Source: Clostridium sp. CAG:221 (GTDB lineage Bacteria; Bacillota; Clostridia; Clostridiales; Clostridiaceae). Taken from it: DNA of 12,788 nt. The position numbers and the translations under genes are program-made. Every line of letters starts with the position of its first letter. Positions within the stretch are counted from its first letter, which is position 1. The notes under the pieces are model-generated. The model did no database searches and had not been told where the DNA came from. It worked only from the letters and a program-made list of their open reading frames with translations. Below, in pieces: positions 1 through 7,384 of this stretch. The stretch covers positions 1 through 12,788 of the forward strand of contig FR883395.1 in NCBI GenBank assembly GCA_000435835.1. Direction: 5' to 3'.

Positions 1-912
1 CAAAAAAGCTATGGCCATATTTGCAACAAGAAATTAGACAAAGTAATAGAATTTATAGATTCTAATAAAAGCAACCATGATATCAAGACTATGTGTACCG
101 TTCTAGGCGTAGCCAGGAGTACATATTATAAATTTTTTGATAAAACTAAATCAGCAAGACAATTAGAAAATGAGGAATTAAAAGCAGCTATTAGTAGAAT
201 ATACAAAGCTAATAAAGGAATATATGGAGCTCCGAGGATTCATCATATACTTGTTACAGAAGGCTTTAATGTATCTTTGAAGAGAGTTCAAAGAAAAATT
301 ATTGAACTTGGCCTTTGTGCAGTGACTGTAAAAAAATACAAGCCTCATTCTAATAAGAAAGTAGCAGAAGGGTTAGAAAACGTTTTAAAGAGAAATTTCT
401 CAACTACTTCTATTAATGAAAAATGGGTAGGAGATATTACATATATTCATACTATCAAAGATGGTTGGTGCTATTTAGCTTCAGTTCTTGACTTGCATTC
501 TAAAAAAATAATTGGCTATGCTTTTGGTAAAAGAATGACAAATAATTTAGTTATTAAAGCTTTAAAAAATGCTTATTACAGCCAGAATCCTGATAAAAAT
601 AAACCTTTAATATTCCATTCAGACTTAGGATCTCAATACACAAGTAATGATTTAAAAGAACTATGTAAAGAATTTAATATTATACAATCATTTAGCAAAA
701 AAGGTTGTCCGTATGACAATGCTTGCATTGAATCTTTTCATTCTTCAATAAAGAAGGAAGAAATCTATAGAAATACATATCGTACCTTCGAAGAAGCTAA
801 TGTAGCTATATTTAAATATATTGAAGGTTGGTATAACAGAAAAAGGCTACACTCTTCTATTAATTACATGACTCCAGATCAATGTGAATTATTAGCTAGA
901 AGTGCAGCATAA
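1..912 (+). CDS. IS3-family transposase (OrfB, DDE/rve integrase), 5' end outside window
   Basis: The frame is open from the first base, so the gene begins before the window; the ATG at 91 is internal (30 more residues precede it in frame). Counting from that Met, residues 30-75 fit the HTH_21 region of IS3 OrfB ('GIYGAPRI', 'KRVQRKI'). The rve/DDE domain follows, with D115 (in 'WVGDITYI'), D178 (in 'HSDLGSQYTS') and E214 (in 'YDNACIESFH'). The D-E spacing is exactly the 35 residues typical of IS3 elements. The C-terminus 'WYNRKRLHSSINYMTPDQ' is also characteristic. The protein catalyses cut-and-paste/circle-type transposition of its own element. In this family OrfB is usually made by -1 frameshifting from OrfA, which would lie to the left. 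Base composition is much more AT-rich than the sugar operon, which fits a mobile origin. The catalytic triad is intact, so the gene may be active. Confidence 0.95.
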   Translation, partial: QKSYGHICNKKLDKVIEFIDSNKSNHDIKTMCTVLGVARSTYYKFFDKTKSARQLENEELKAAISRIYKANKGIYGAPRIHHILVTEGFNVSLKRVQRKIIELGLCAVTVKKYKPHSNKKVAEGLENVLKRNFSTTSINEKWVGDITYIHTIKDGWCYLASVLDLHSKKIIGYAFGKRMTNNLVIKALKNAYYSQNPDKNKPLIFHSDLGSQYTSNDLKELCKEFNIIQSFSKKGCPYDNACIESFHSSIKKEEIYRNTYRTFEEANVAIFKYIEGWYNRKRLHSSINYMTPDQCELLARSAA

Positions 913-930
913 AAAAGTTTGACTTTTTGT

Positions 931-946
931 GTCTAAAATATTGACA
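931..946 (+). repeat. Putative right terminal inverted repeat of the IS
   Basis: The sequence GTCTAAAATATTGACA ends in CA. Read inward from the end it is TGTCAATATTTTAGAC, the usual TG-start form of IS3-family ends. The partner repeat would be left of the window, so this rests on form and position only. Confidence 0.5.
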
Positions 947-1343
947 TAAGACCAAAATCCTGCTTTATCAAATTCAGATATTGCATGGCTTTTAAGAGTA
1001 CCGACTCCAACTTCTCTGCTGTTATCGGCTTAGATATATAATCAAATGTAATGACCGCAAACACATCCATAACATACTTCGTGTAACTTGTAAGAAACAC
1101 AAAAAGAGCCTTTGCATCTTTTTCCCTGATTTTCTTTGCAAGTTCCAATCCATTAAGCTGTGGCATTTCAATATCAAAAATATATAGATGATATGTTTCG
1201 TCGTGTAATGTACAGTATGTCAGTAATTCTTCCCCACTAAAATACACATCATATTCAATCGGATATTGGCACAGCTTATCAAAAGCACTTTCTAACATTT
1301 CAATATCAGTTCTGCTGTCATCACATATAGCAATTTTCAACAT
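933..1343 (-). pseudogene. LytTR-type response regulator truncated by IS insertion (receiver domain only)
   Basis: This is a receiver domain of a two-component response regulator, 136 residues as it now reads. Visible residues are the acidic pair D8-D9 ('AICDD'), phospho-acceptor D57 ('YIFDIEMPQLNG'), T85-S86 and K105 ('SKP'). The layout matches the AgrA/LytTR class, whose members are about 240 residues with a C-terminal LytTR DNA-binding domain. Here that domain is absent: native sequence stops near residue 132, and the last codons (ending in TAG) come from the terminal bases of the IS. The start at 1343 is chosen because GGAGG sits 7 bases upstream; the in-frame ATG at 1391 gives an untypical N-terminal extension without homology to receivers. 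It follows the XRE gene by 44 bases on the same strand. The missing half, and possibly a partner kinase, may lie beyond the IS. Confidence 0.85.
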
Positions 1344-1387
1344 AACAATTCCTCCTTCACATTCTAAGAAGCAGGAATAACCACATC

Positions 1388-1723
1388 TCACTTAATCAAT
1401 TTAGACACATATGCAAGCACACGGTCAAAAAACAAATCTCTTTGTTCTTTACTACTGTTTGCAACATAATACTCCAGATTAAACTCCATTGCATTACTGC
1501 TAACACCAGTTATCAGATATGTAGGATCGATACCATAGATTCGATAAAGGATCAATATCTTATCTACGGAAAGACCTGTCGAACCAGCCTCGAACTTACG
1601 ATAATGCTCTACTGTAACCCCAAGCACTTCAGCAATTTCTACTTTATCAATATTCATGTTTCTTCTTGCTTCTCTTAGTCTTTTACCAATCTGTATATTG
1701 GTATCTTTTCTGTCTGTATCCAT
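1388..1723 (-). CDS. XRE-family helix-turn-helix regulator, 111 aa
   Basis: The N-terminal half (about residues 10-68) is a Cro/CI-type HTH ('IGKRLREARRNMNID', 'EIAEVLGVTVEHYRKFEAGSTGLSVDKILILYRIYGI'). It is followed by a short helical tail of about 40 residues with no recognisable sensor domain. It is probably a small DNA-binding transcription factor in the cytoplasm. AGAGG lies about 8 bases before the ATG. It is 44 bases upstream of the response regulator gene on the same strand and likely co-transcribed with it; such XRE plus LytTR-regulator pairs occur in clostridial peptide-signalling or bacteriocin loci (my recollection, not tested). A perfect TATAAT at 1746-1741 is a plausible -10. 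Target genes cannot be read from the sequence. Confidence 0.85.
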   Translation of the reverse strand: MDTDRKDTNIQIGKRLREARRNMNIDKVEIAEVLGVTVEHYRKFEAGSTGLSVDKILILYRIYGIDPTYLITGVSSNAMEFNLEYYVANSSKEQRDLFFDRVLAYVSKLIK

Positions 1724-1740
1724 GATTTACGCCTCTTTTC

Positions 1741-1746
1741 ATTATA
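1741..1746 (-). promoter_or_regulatory. Candidate -10 box for the XRE/response regulator unit
   Basis: TATAAT on the minus strand, 18 bases upstream of the XRE start codon. No convincing -35 hexamer is seen at 16-18 bases. It lies downstream of the sugar operon's terminator, so the unit needs its own promoter about here. Confidence 0.35.
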
Positions 1747-1850
1747 AATCATATCAATGGATAGCCTTATGTCATAGTCCAGAAAACAACCCAATGCACA
1801 TCATTTTCTGCTCGCTTATTGGTCAACTTATGATTTCTTTCTGAAAAGCA

Positions 1851-1885
1851 GAAAACGAATGGCACATTAGATGCCATCCGTTTTC
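1851..1885 (-). terminator. Intrinsic terminator after mgsA (end of lac-gal operon)
   Basis: A 14-bp stem with a single A-C mismatch joins 1851-1864 with 1872-1885 around a 7-base loop. On the minus strand the stem ends in ...CGTTTTC and is followed by TGCTTTTC, a broken T-tract. It sits about 40 bases after the mgsA stop codon and before the XRE gene, which is where the operon transcript should end. Confidence 0.65.
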
Positions 1886-1927
1886 AGAACTTTATATCAT
1901 TTCAATTTTTATTAGAATGATACTCCT

Positions 1928-2425
1928 TTAGCTTTCCATTGAATGTTTTTCCAATGTCTCTGCTCTATCTGCAACTTTCTTTTTAAAATTTTCTACCTTA
2001 TGAATATACTCATTATCCATTAAAGAGGAACGAACTAAAAAATCAGCAGTAGCAATATTATTTGCAATCGGAATATCATATACCTGTGCTATTCTTAAAA
2101 GAGCTTTCACATCCGGATCATGCGGCTGTGCAGCTAGAGGGTCTGAGAAGAAAATCACCATATCAATACTCCCCTCTACAATCTTTGCACCAATCTGTTG
2201 ATCGCCGCCTAACGGACCACTATTATAACCTTTTACCCTTAACCCCACTTTATCTGTAATCATTCTTGCAGTAGTTCCGGTACCGGACAAACGATGATTT
2301 TTTAAAATCTCCTTATTATCATAGCACCATTGAATCATATCCTGCTTCTTTCCATCATGAGCTATAAGTGCAATATTTTTTTGCCTCTTTATTGTCATAT
2401 TTATATATTCCATTATCCTTCTCAT
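1928..2425 (-). CDS. mgsA: Methylglyoxal synthase
   Basis: It converts dihydroxyacetone phosphate to methylglyoxal and phosphate (EC 4.2.3.3), bypassing lower glycolysis. The single MGS-like domain spans almost the whole 165 residues. Residues matching the E. coli active site are visible with an offset of four: H23 ('ALIAHD'), D75 ('SGPLGGDQQIGA'), D95 ('FFSDPLAAQPHDPDVKALLR'), H102 and D105. The 'GTGTT' phosphate-binding motif is at 48-52. Start choice is uncertain: the ATG at 2425 has no ribosome binding site, the ATG at 2413 has AGAAGG only 3 bases away, and the ATG at 2398 gives the N-terminus most like E. coli. Only 9 bases separate it from galM, so translation is probably coupled. It is the last gene of the lac-gal operon, an unusual place for mgsA, and suggests a role in relieving sugar-phosphate overload. 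Confidence 0.95.
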   Translation of the reverse strand: MRRIMEYINMTIKRQKNIALIAHDGKKQDMIQWCYDNKEILKNHRLSGTGTTARMITDKVGLRVKGYNSGPLGGDQQIGAKIVEGSIDMVIFFSDPLAAQPHDPDVKALLRIAQVYDIPIANNIATADFLVRSSLMDNEYIHKVENFKKKVADRAETLEKHSMES

Positions 2426-2434
2426 TTACCAATT

Positions 2435-3484
2435 TTACGAAACAGCTAACTCGTAAATTGTACGGGATTTGTATGTTTGTCCAGCCTTTAACACACTACT
2501 CGGAAAATGTTCTTCATTACAGGCATTCGGATAATACTGTGTTTCAAAACAAATACCTGCTTTTTCTTCATACCTTGTACCGCCCTTACCAACTACTCCA
2601 TCCAAGAAATTTCCTGTATATAATTGCATACCACACAAATCAGAATAAACAGTCATGGTTATACCACTTTCGTCACAGTAAAGTTTTGCCATCTTTTTCA
2701 GCTTACCATCATTTGTAAATACATAATTATGGTCATACCCTTTGGCACGTCTAATTTGAACATCGTTATAATCAATCTGTTTGCCAATTATTTTCTTTAT
2801 ACGAAAATCCATCGGTGTATTTTCAACATTAAGAATGTTTCCTGTAGGCACAAAATCTTCATCTATCTCAAGAAAACTATTTGCATAGATTTCCAATCGG
2901 TGCTGTAAAATATTACCATTATCCTGCCCATTCAGATTAAAATAGGTGTGATTCGTAGGATTTACTACTGTTGTTTCATTGGTTGCCATTCTGTAATCAA
3001 TAATTAGCTCATTGTTGTCTGTAAGTGTGTATCTTATCCGCTGCTCCAAATCTCCCGGAAAGCCCTGTTCAAATTTAGGACTAAGACGACTAAATTCAAC
3101 ATAATTACCTTCTTTGGATTTTCCATATCTGGCATCATACATTTTACAGTGCGAGCGAACAAAACCACTATGAAGATTATTCTCTCCGTCATTTTTATCT
3201 AGTTTGTATTCTTTATCATCCAGTATTACGCAGGCATTTTTTATTCGATTTGCATTTCTGCCCACATAAGCACCAAAACAGGTATCTGTATTGTAATAAT
3301 CTTTTAACTCATCAAAACCAAGCGTAATATCCTTTATTTCCCCATTTCTATCCGGAAACATAATTGTTAAAATAAGTGCACCAAAATCTGATACCTGCAC
3401 ATGCATACCGCTATCATTTTCTAAAATATAAATACTTGCTTCTTTTCCCTCTTTAGTTGTTCCAAATTTTAGACATTCAATCAT
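2435..3484 (-). CDS. galM: Aldose 1-epimerase (galactose mutarotase)
   Basis: It interconverts beta- and alpha-D-galactose, supplying the alpha form that galactokinase uses. The protein is 349 residues, a normal length for the family. Catalytic residues are recognisable: H105 ('NNLHSGF'), H179 ('NPTNHTYFNLNG') and E314 ('GICFETQYYP'); 'GRNANRI' near residue 75 is the substrate-site arginine motif. The start at 3484 is preferred over an ATG five codons earlier (3499), because that earlier ATG overlaps a GGAGG placed 8 bases before 3484. It is separated from galT by about 100 bases, the widest gap in the operon, which holds a candidate internal promoter. It is followed closely by mgsA. Confidence 0.95.
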   Translation of the reverse strand: MIECLKFGTTKEGKEASIYILENDSGMHVQVSDFGALILTIMFPDRNGEIKDITLGFDELKDYYNTDTCFGAYVGRNANRIKNACVILDDKEYKLDKNDGENNLHSGFVRSHCKMYDARYGKSKEGNYVEFSRLSPKFEQGFPGDLEQRIRYTLTDNNELIIDYRMATNETTVVNPTNHTYFNLNGQDNGNILQHRLEIYANSFLEIDEDFVPTGNILNVENTPMDFRIKKIIGKQIDYNDVQIRRAKGYDHNYVFTNDGKLKKMAKLYCDESGITMTVYSDLCGMQLYTGNFLDGVVGKGGTRYEEKAGICFETQYYPNACNEEHFPSSVLKAGQTYKSRTIYELAVS

Positions 3485-3499
3485 CCCTGAGTCCTCCAT
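3484..3499 (-). promoter_or_regulatory. Ribosome binding site that decides the galM start
   Basis: On the minus strand the bases read ATGGAGGACTCAGGGATG (3499 to 3482). The GGAGG embedded in the first ATG is spaced 8 bases from the second ATG, at 3484. The first ATG itself has no Shine-Dalgarno sequence upstream, so the downstream ATG is the likely start. Confidence 0.7.
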
Positions 3500-3505
3500 C
3501 CATAA

Positions 3506-3514
3506 ATTATATCA
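3506..3514 (-). promoter_or_regulatory. Candidate internal promoter for galM-mgsA (extended -10)
   Basis: The minus strand reads TGATATAAT, a perfect TATAAT with the TGn extension. No good -35 is present at 17 bases (TTGCAA lies 20 bases away), which is tolerable for extended -10 promoters. Transcription would start about 15 bases before the galM ATG. An 8-base direct repeat (CTGTGATT on the minus strand; 3514-3521 and 3572-3579) overlaps and precedes it. Confidence 0.45.
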
Positions 3515-3586
3515 ATCACAGCTATTTTCACTTGCAATGTAATGTTGTTCTATAAGGACTACTTCAAGTGGAATCACAGAATGTAA

Positions 3587-5068
3587 CTAAAGCGTTGAAA
3601 TAAACTTCCTAAACGCATTCTGTCCTTCCTCAGTACGCTTATATACACCAGCACATTCCAAAACTTTTACAAACACCTTTGCTATTTCATCTTTTAGAAT
3701 CTGATTAACATTCTCTTTCGTAATGTTATAATGATTACGCCATTCATCTACCCAATCCGCATGTTTTTCAATTTCTTCCATGGTCCGAATATCTTTTCCC
3801 TCTACGATAGCCTCACCCAAAGTAAGCATTTCTTTTTTTAATCTTGCTGGAAGTACAGCCAAACCCATAACCTCAATCAGTCCGATATTTTCTTTCTTGA
3901 TATGGTGCAGCTTCTCCTCCGGATGATATACACCCCAAGGCTTCTCCTCTGTCGTAATATTATTGCGAAGCACCAAATCCATCTCGTATAAATCACCATT
4001 CATTCTTGCAATTGGTGTTATTGTGTTATGCGGCTCTCCGTCGGTTTCACTAAAGATAAACGCATCCTCATCTGTGTAATTGCGCCATGCATTTAAAATG
4101 TAATCGGATAACTCCACGATTCTCTCAGGCTTTTTGCTTTGTAATCGGATCACTGACATCGGCCATTTTACAATGCCGCTTGTCACGTCCTCATAGCCTT
4201 TTACCTGAAACATATATTCATAAGGAGCTTTCGCCATAGCAAATGTATAAGAACCGCCCTGAAAATGATCATGACTTAATATGGAACCACCAACAATCGG
4301 AAGGTCTGCATTTGAACCAACGATATAATGTGGAAACTGTTTTACAAAATCAAGCAGCTTTACAAATGCAGCTTTATCAATCTTCATCGGCGTATGCTCT
4401 TTGTTAAAAACAATGCAATGCTCATTATAATAAACATAAGGCGAATACTGAAAATAATAGTCTCTATCAGCCAGTTTTACCGGAATTATTCTGTGGTTCT
4501 GTCTCGCCGGATGAGAAATATGTCCTGCATATCCCTCATTTTCTTCACAAAGAAGGCACTTCGGATACTCATTCTTTTTCGCTGTTGCCGCTTTTGCTAT
4601 GTCTCTGGGGTCCTTTTCCGGCTTAGACAAATTTATCGTAATATCAATCTGTCCATACTCGGTATCTGTGGTCCATTTTTCATCCTTTTCGATTCTGTCC
4701 CTTCTGATGTAATTAGTATCCTGACTAAATTTGTAATAATAATCCGTAGCAAGCTTAGGACTTTCAGAATAGAGTCTTTGGAACTTCTCTCTTACCTGTG
4801 AAGGCATCGGAGTAATTAACCCCATTATCTTTGTATCAAACAAATCCTTAGTTGTTATGGTGTCATCTTCCATGATTCCCTGCTCGATGGCATAATTCAT
4901 CATATCTTCCAAAATCAGATGTATCGGTCTTACCTGTTCATCACTCCACACAAAATCCTTCTTGTCAAACAGCTCCAACAATCTGTTAATGACATATACC
5001 TTGTCATCCTCTGTAATCAGACCGTTCAACATTCCATAACTTACTAATTCTGATATTACTTTATCCAT
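3587..5068 (-). CDS. galT: UDP-glucose--hexose-1-phosphate uridylyltransferase, Firmicutes type (GalT class 2)
   Basis: It transfers UMP between UDP-glucose and galactose-1-phosphate, giving UDP-galactose and glucose-1-phosphate (Leloir pathway). At 493 residues it is the long Firmicutes class, not the roughly 350-residue E. coli class. A C171-x-x-C174 pair ('KCLLCEENEGYAGHISHPARQNHR') lies at the start of the first nucleotidyltransferase half. The catalytic-type histidines are H266 and H268 in 'SILSHDHFQGG'. Further family stretches are 'MNGDLYEMDLVLRNN' and 'WGVYHPEEKLHHIKKENIGLIEVMG'. The start at 5068 is backed by GGGAGG 8 bases upstream; the gap to galE is 20 bases. No defects are seen. 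Confidence 0.96.
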   Translation of the reverse strand: MDKVISELVSYGMLNGLITEDDKVYVINRLLELFDKKDFVWSDEQVRPIHLILEDMMNYAIEQGIMEDDTITTKDLFDTKIMGLITPMPSQVREKFQRLYSESPKLATDYYYKFSQDTNYIRRDRIEKDEKWTTDTEYGQIDITINLSKPEKDPRDIAKAATAKKNEYPKCLLCEENEGYAGHISHPARQNHRIIPVKLADRDYYFQYSPYVYYNEHCIVFNKEHTPMKIDKAAFVKLLDFVKQFPHYIVGSNADLPIVGGSILSHDHFQGGSYTFAMAKAPYEYMFQVKGYEDVTSGIVKWPMSVIRLQSKKPERIVELSDYILNAWRNYTDEDAFIFSETDGEPHNTITPIARMNGDLYEMDLVLRNNITTEEKPWGVYHPEEKLHHIKKENIGLIEVMGLAVLPARLKKEMLTLGEAIVEGKDIRTMEEIEKHADWVDEWRNHYNITKENVNQILKDEIAKVFVKVLECAGVYKRTEEGQNAFRKFISTL

Positions 5069-5088
5069 GTGAAAAACCTCCCTTAATT

Positions 5089-6072
5089 CTAATAACCGTT
5101 TGGATGATTTTCATGCCACTGCCAAGCTGTTGCAATGATGGTGTGTAAATCTGCATATTGGGGATTCCAGCCTAAAACTTCCTTGGCCTTTGTACTGGAT
5201 GCAATGAGAGTAGAAGGATCTCCTGCCCTTCTTGGTTCTTCCTTTGCCGGAATCGGATGTCCTGTAACCTCACGAGCTACATCAATCACTTCTTTTACTG
5301 TAAAACCTATTCCATTTCCTAAATTGAAAATGTCACTTTCTCCACCCTTTGCCAAATATTCCATTGCTAAAATATGAGCCTGTGCCAAATCATTTACATG
5401 AATATAATCTCTGATACAGGTTCCATCCTTTGTATCATAATCGTTACCAAATACAGAAATATACTCACGTTTACCATTTGGAACCTGCAAAATAAGTGGA
5501 ATTAAATGAGTCTCCGGATTATGTGCTTCCCCAATCTTTCCATTCGGATGAGCACCACATGCATTAAAATATCTAAGAGACACATATCTTAAATTATGTG
5601 CTTTGGAAGTCCACTTAAACATCTTCTCCATAGAAAGCTTTGTCTCTCCATAACAGTTAGTTGGAAGTGTTCTGTCTGTTTCCAAAATAGGAATACTCTC
5701 CGGCTCTCCATATGTAGCAGCAGTTGAAGAAAATACAATCTTATCAATTCCATGCTCCATCATACTCTCTAACAACACCTCTGTTCCGCAAAGATTATTA
5801 TTATAGTATTTAAGCGGATTTGTCATGCTCTCTCCAACCTGTGAGCTTGCCGCAAAATGAATCACACCATCTATCTTCTCTTTTGAAAACACTTCATCCA
5901 AAAATTTTTTATCTCGAATATCTCCCTCATAAAACTTTGCTTCCGGGTGAATTGCTTCCTTAAATCCGGTTAACAGATTATCAATTATTACTACCTCATA
6001 TCCAGCGTCTATCAATTCATATACTGTATGGGAACCAATATATCCGGCTCCGCCTAACACTAAAATTCTCAT
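5089..6072 (-). CDS. galE: UDP-glucose 4-epimerase
   Basis: It interconverts UDP-galactose and UDP-glucose with tightly bound NAD+, regenerating UDP-glucose for GalT. It is 327 residues and an extended short-chain dehydrogenase. The Rossmann motif 'GGAGYIG' is at residues 7-13; catalytic S116 sits in 'SSTAATYGE', and Y141-x-x-x-K145 in 'CYGETK'. The Ser-Tyr spacing of 25 equals that of E. coli GalE. 'RYFNACGAHPNGKIGE' and 'CIRDYIHVNDLA' are typical substrate-domain motifs. AAGGAGG, 8 bases before the ATG, overlaps the galK stop codon region (13-base gap), suggesting coupled translation. Confidence 0.97.
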   Translation of the reverse strand: MRILVLGGAGYIGSHTVYELIDAGYEVVIIDNLLTGFKEAIHPEAKFYEGDIRDKKFLDEVFSKEKIDGVIHFAASSQVGESMTNPLKYYNNNLCGTEVLLESMMEHGIDKIVFSSTAATYGEPESIPILETDRTLPTNCYGETKLSMEKMFKWTSKAHNLRYVSLRYFNACGAHPNGKIGEAHNPETHLIPLILQVPNGKREYISVFGNDYDTKDGTCIRDYIHVNDLAQAHILAMEYLAKGGESDIFNLGNGIGFTVKEVIDVAREVTGHPIPAKEEPRRAGDPSTLIASSTKAKEVLGWNPQYADLHTIIATAWQWHENHPNGY

Positions 6073-6085
6073 TGTCCCAGCCTCC

Positions 6086-7363
6086 TTACATCACCTTAAT
6101 GCCGCCATATTTTCTGATTCTTAAATCCTTACAGGAACCTTCTCCATAAATGCTGTCCATCTGCATCTTATATGGCACAACGAAATCATTTTTTACAAAT
6201 GCCTGAATGGTTCCTGCAAAACCTCCACCATGCACTCTGCTCACACCTTCTGTTTTTAACAAAACATCACTCATCATAAGTGCAACTGAAATATTCTGAT
6301 TTTCCACATCGTTACTTGAATATACATTCTGTAAGTATTTGAAAGAAGAATCCCCCGATTCCTTCACGTTATCCAAAAACAGATTCATATCTCCCCACTT
6401 TAATGCATTTACTTCTTTTTGTACTCTCTCATTTTCTGTAAAGAAATGCAGTGCTCTTAATACGCTTCTGTCTCCGTACTTCTCCCTAAGCTCTGGTATC
6501 GCCTTAATAACATCCACCACCTCTACTTCACGGAGAACCTCTTTTCCAAAATGATTTGCAACTCTTTTCATCTCCTGTGGAACGGCTGCATATTCGTATG
6601 TTAAATCTGCATGTGAACCCTTCGTATCTGTAATACACAAGCTGTATCCATGCTCACTCATATTAAAATCCAATTTTTCAACTTCCGGCTTCTTCGGGTC
6701 CTTGAAATCAATATATACCAGATTTCCAACAGAACAAGCCATCTGATCCATCAATCCACAAGGCTTTCCAAAATATACGTTTTCTGCATATTGTCCAACA
6801 ATCGCTATTTCAATGGCTGAAATACTCATATCATTATAAAGTCCCGACAGAATAGTCCCAATCAGTGTTTCAAAAGCTGCCGAAGAAGAAAGACCTGCAC
6901 CAATTAATACATCACTGGTAGCATATGCTCTGAAACCACCTACTTTATAGCCTCTTTCCATAAAGCCTGCAACAACACCCTTAATCAATGCAGTTGTTGT
7001 TTCCTTTTCTTCCTCTTTACAGTCAATATTATCTAATGAGATAACCACTTCATCATAATCATCAGATATGATTCGGATTTGATTATCCTCAGTCTGTCTG
7101 ACAATGCCAATCGTATCAAGGTTGATGGATGCAGCCAGAACCTCTCCATGTTGATGATCCGTATGGTTTCCACCCACTTCACTTCTGCCCGGTGCACTAA
7201 ATATTTCTGCTTCCCCGGCTCCATAATGTGCTTCAAACAGTTCTATGGCTTGCACATAACGCCTTTTATGATATTCAAGCTTTGTAGCATCTACATAGAT
7301 GTCTAAAAATCTTTCATCCATTCCATCTTCTAAGATGTTCTTCTTCATTTCATTTGTCTTCAT
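6086..7363 (-). CDS. galK: Galactokinase (GHMP kinase family)
   Basis: It phosphorylates alpha-D-galactose to galactose-1-phosphate with ATP. It is 425 residues, slightly longer than E. coli GalK (382) because of an extended N-terminus. The galactokinase signature is at about residues 57-74 ('APGRSEVGGNHTDHQHG'), the GHMP ATP-binding loop around 152-162 ('IGAGLSSSAA'), and the catalytic Asp is D206 in 'GLMDQMACS'. The C-terminal 'RVHGGGFAGTIQAF' is the third GHMP motif. The signature has GGNHTD where E. coli and Lactococcus have GEHTD. The start at 7363 is preferred because GAGGTGG lies just upstream; an in-frame GTG at 7372 overlaps that site. It follows lacM by 21 bases. Confidence 0.96.
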   Translation of the reverse strand: MKTNEMKKNILEDGMDERFLDIYVDATKLEYHKRRYVQAIELFEAHYGAGEAEIFSAPGRSEVGGNHTDHQHGEVLAASINLDTIGIVRQTEDNQIRIISDDYDEVVISLDNIDCKEEEKETTTALIKGVVAGFMERGYKVGGFRAYATSDVLIGAGLSSSAAFETLIGTILSGLYNDMSISAIEIAIVGQYAENVYFGKPCGLMDQMACSVGNLVYIDFKDPKKPEVEKLDFNMSEHGYSLCITDTKGSHADLTYEYAAVPQEMKRVANHFGKEVLREVEVVDVIKAIPELREKYGDRSVLRALHFFTENERVQKEVNALKWGDMNLFLDNVKESGDSSFKYLQNVYSSNDVENQNISVALMMSDVLLKTEGVSRVHGGGFAGTIQAFVKNDFVVPYKMQMDSIYGEGSCKDLRIRKYGGIKVM

Positions 7364-7384
7364 CCTAACCACCTCAATTCCTTC

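Larger units (their letters stand above)
1..946 (+). mobile_element. Right part of an IS3-family insertion sequence
   Basis: The element covers the transposase and about 34 bases after its stop. I place the right end at 946, because the sequence finishes in ...TTGACA (IS3 ends are 5'-TG...CA-3') and because the response regulator frame coming from the other side becomes foreign exactly there. The left end and the target duplication are outside the window, so the exact border and any direct repeat cannot be checked here. Confidence 0.8.

Noticed and set aside
1848..1858. GCAGAAAACGA shared with 11966-11976.
   Set aside because: Both are the T-tract sides of minus-strand terminators; the likeness is explained by that function and there is no longer match.
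3563..3572. Ten-base match TTCAAGTGGA shared with 12006-12015.
   Set aside because: The second copy is an arm of the DUF6674 terminator; the first has no hairpin and no flanking similarity, so it is probably chance.
4328..4801. 157-codon plus-strand ORF antisense to galT.
   Set aside because: It is a shadow of a highly conserved gene; the translation is low-complexity Ile/Arg/Leu-rich, with no ribosome site or family resemblance.
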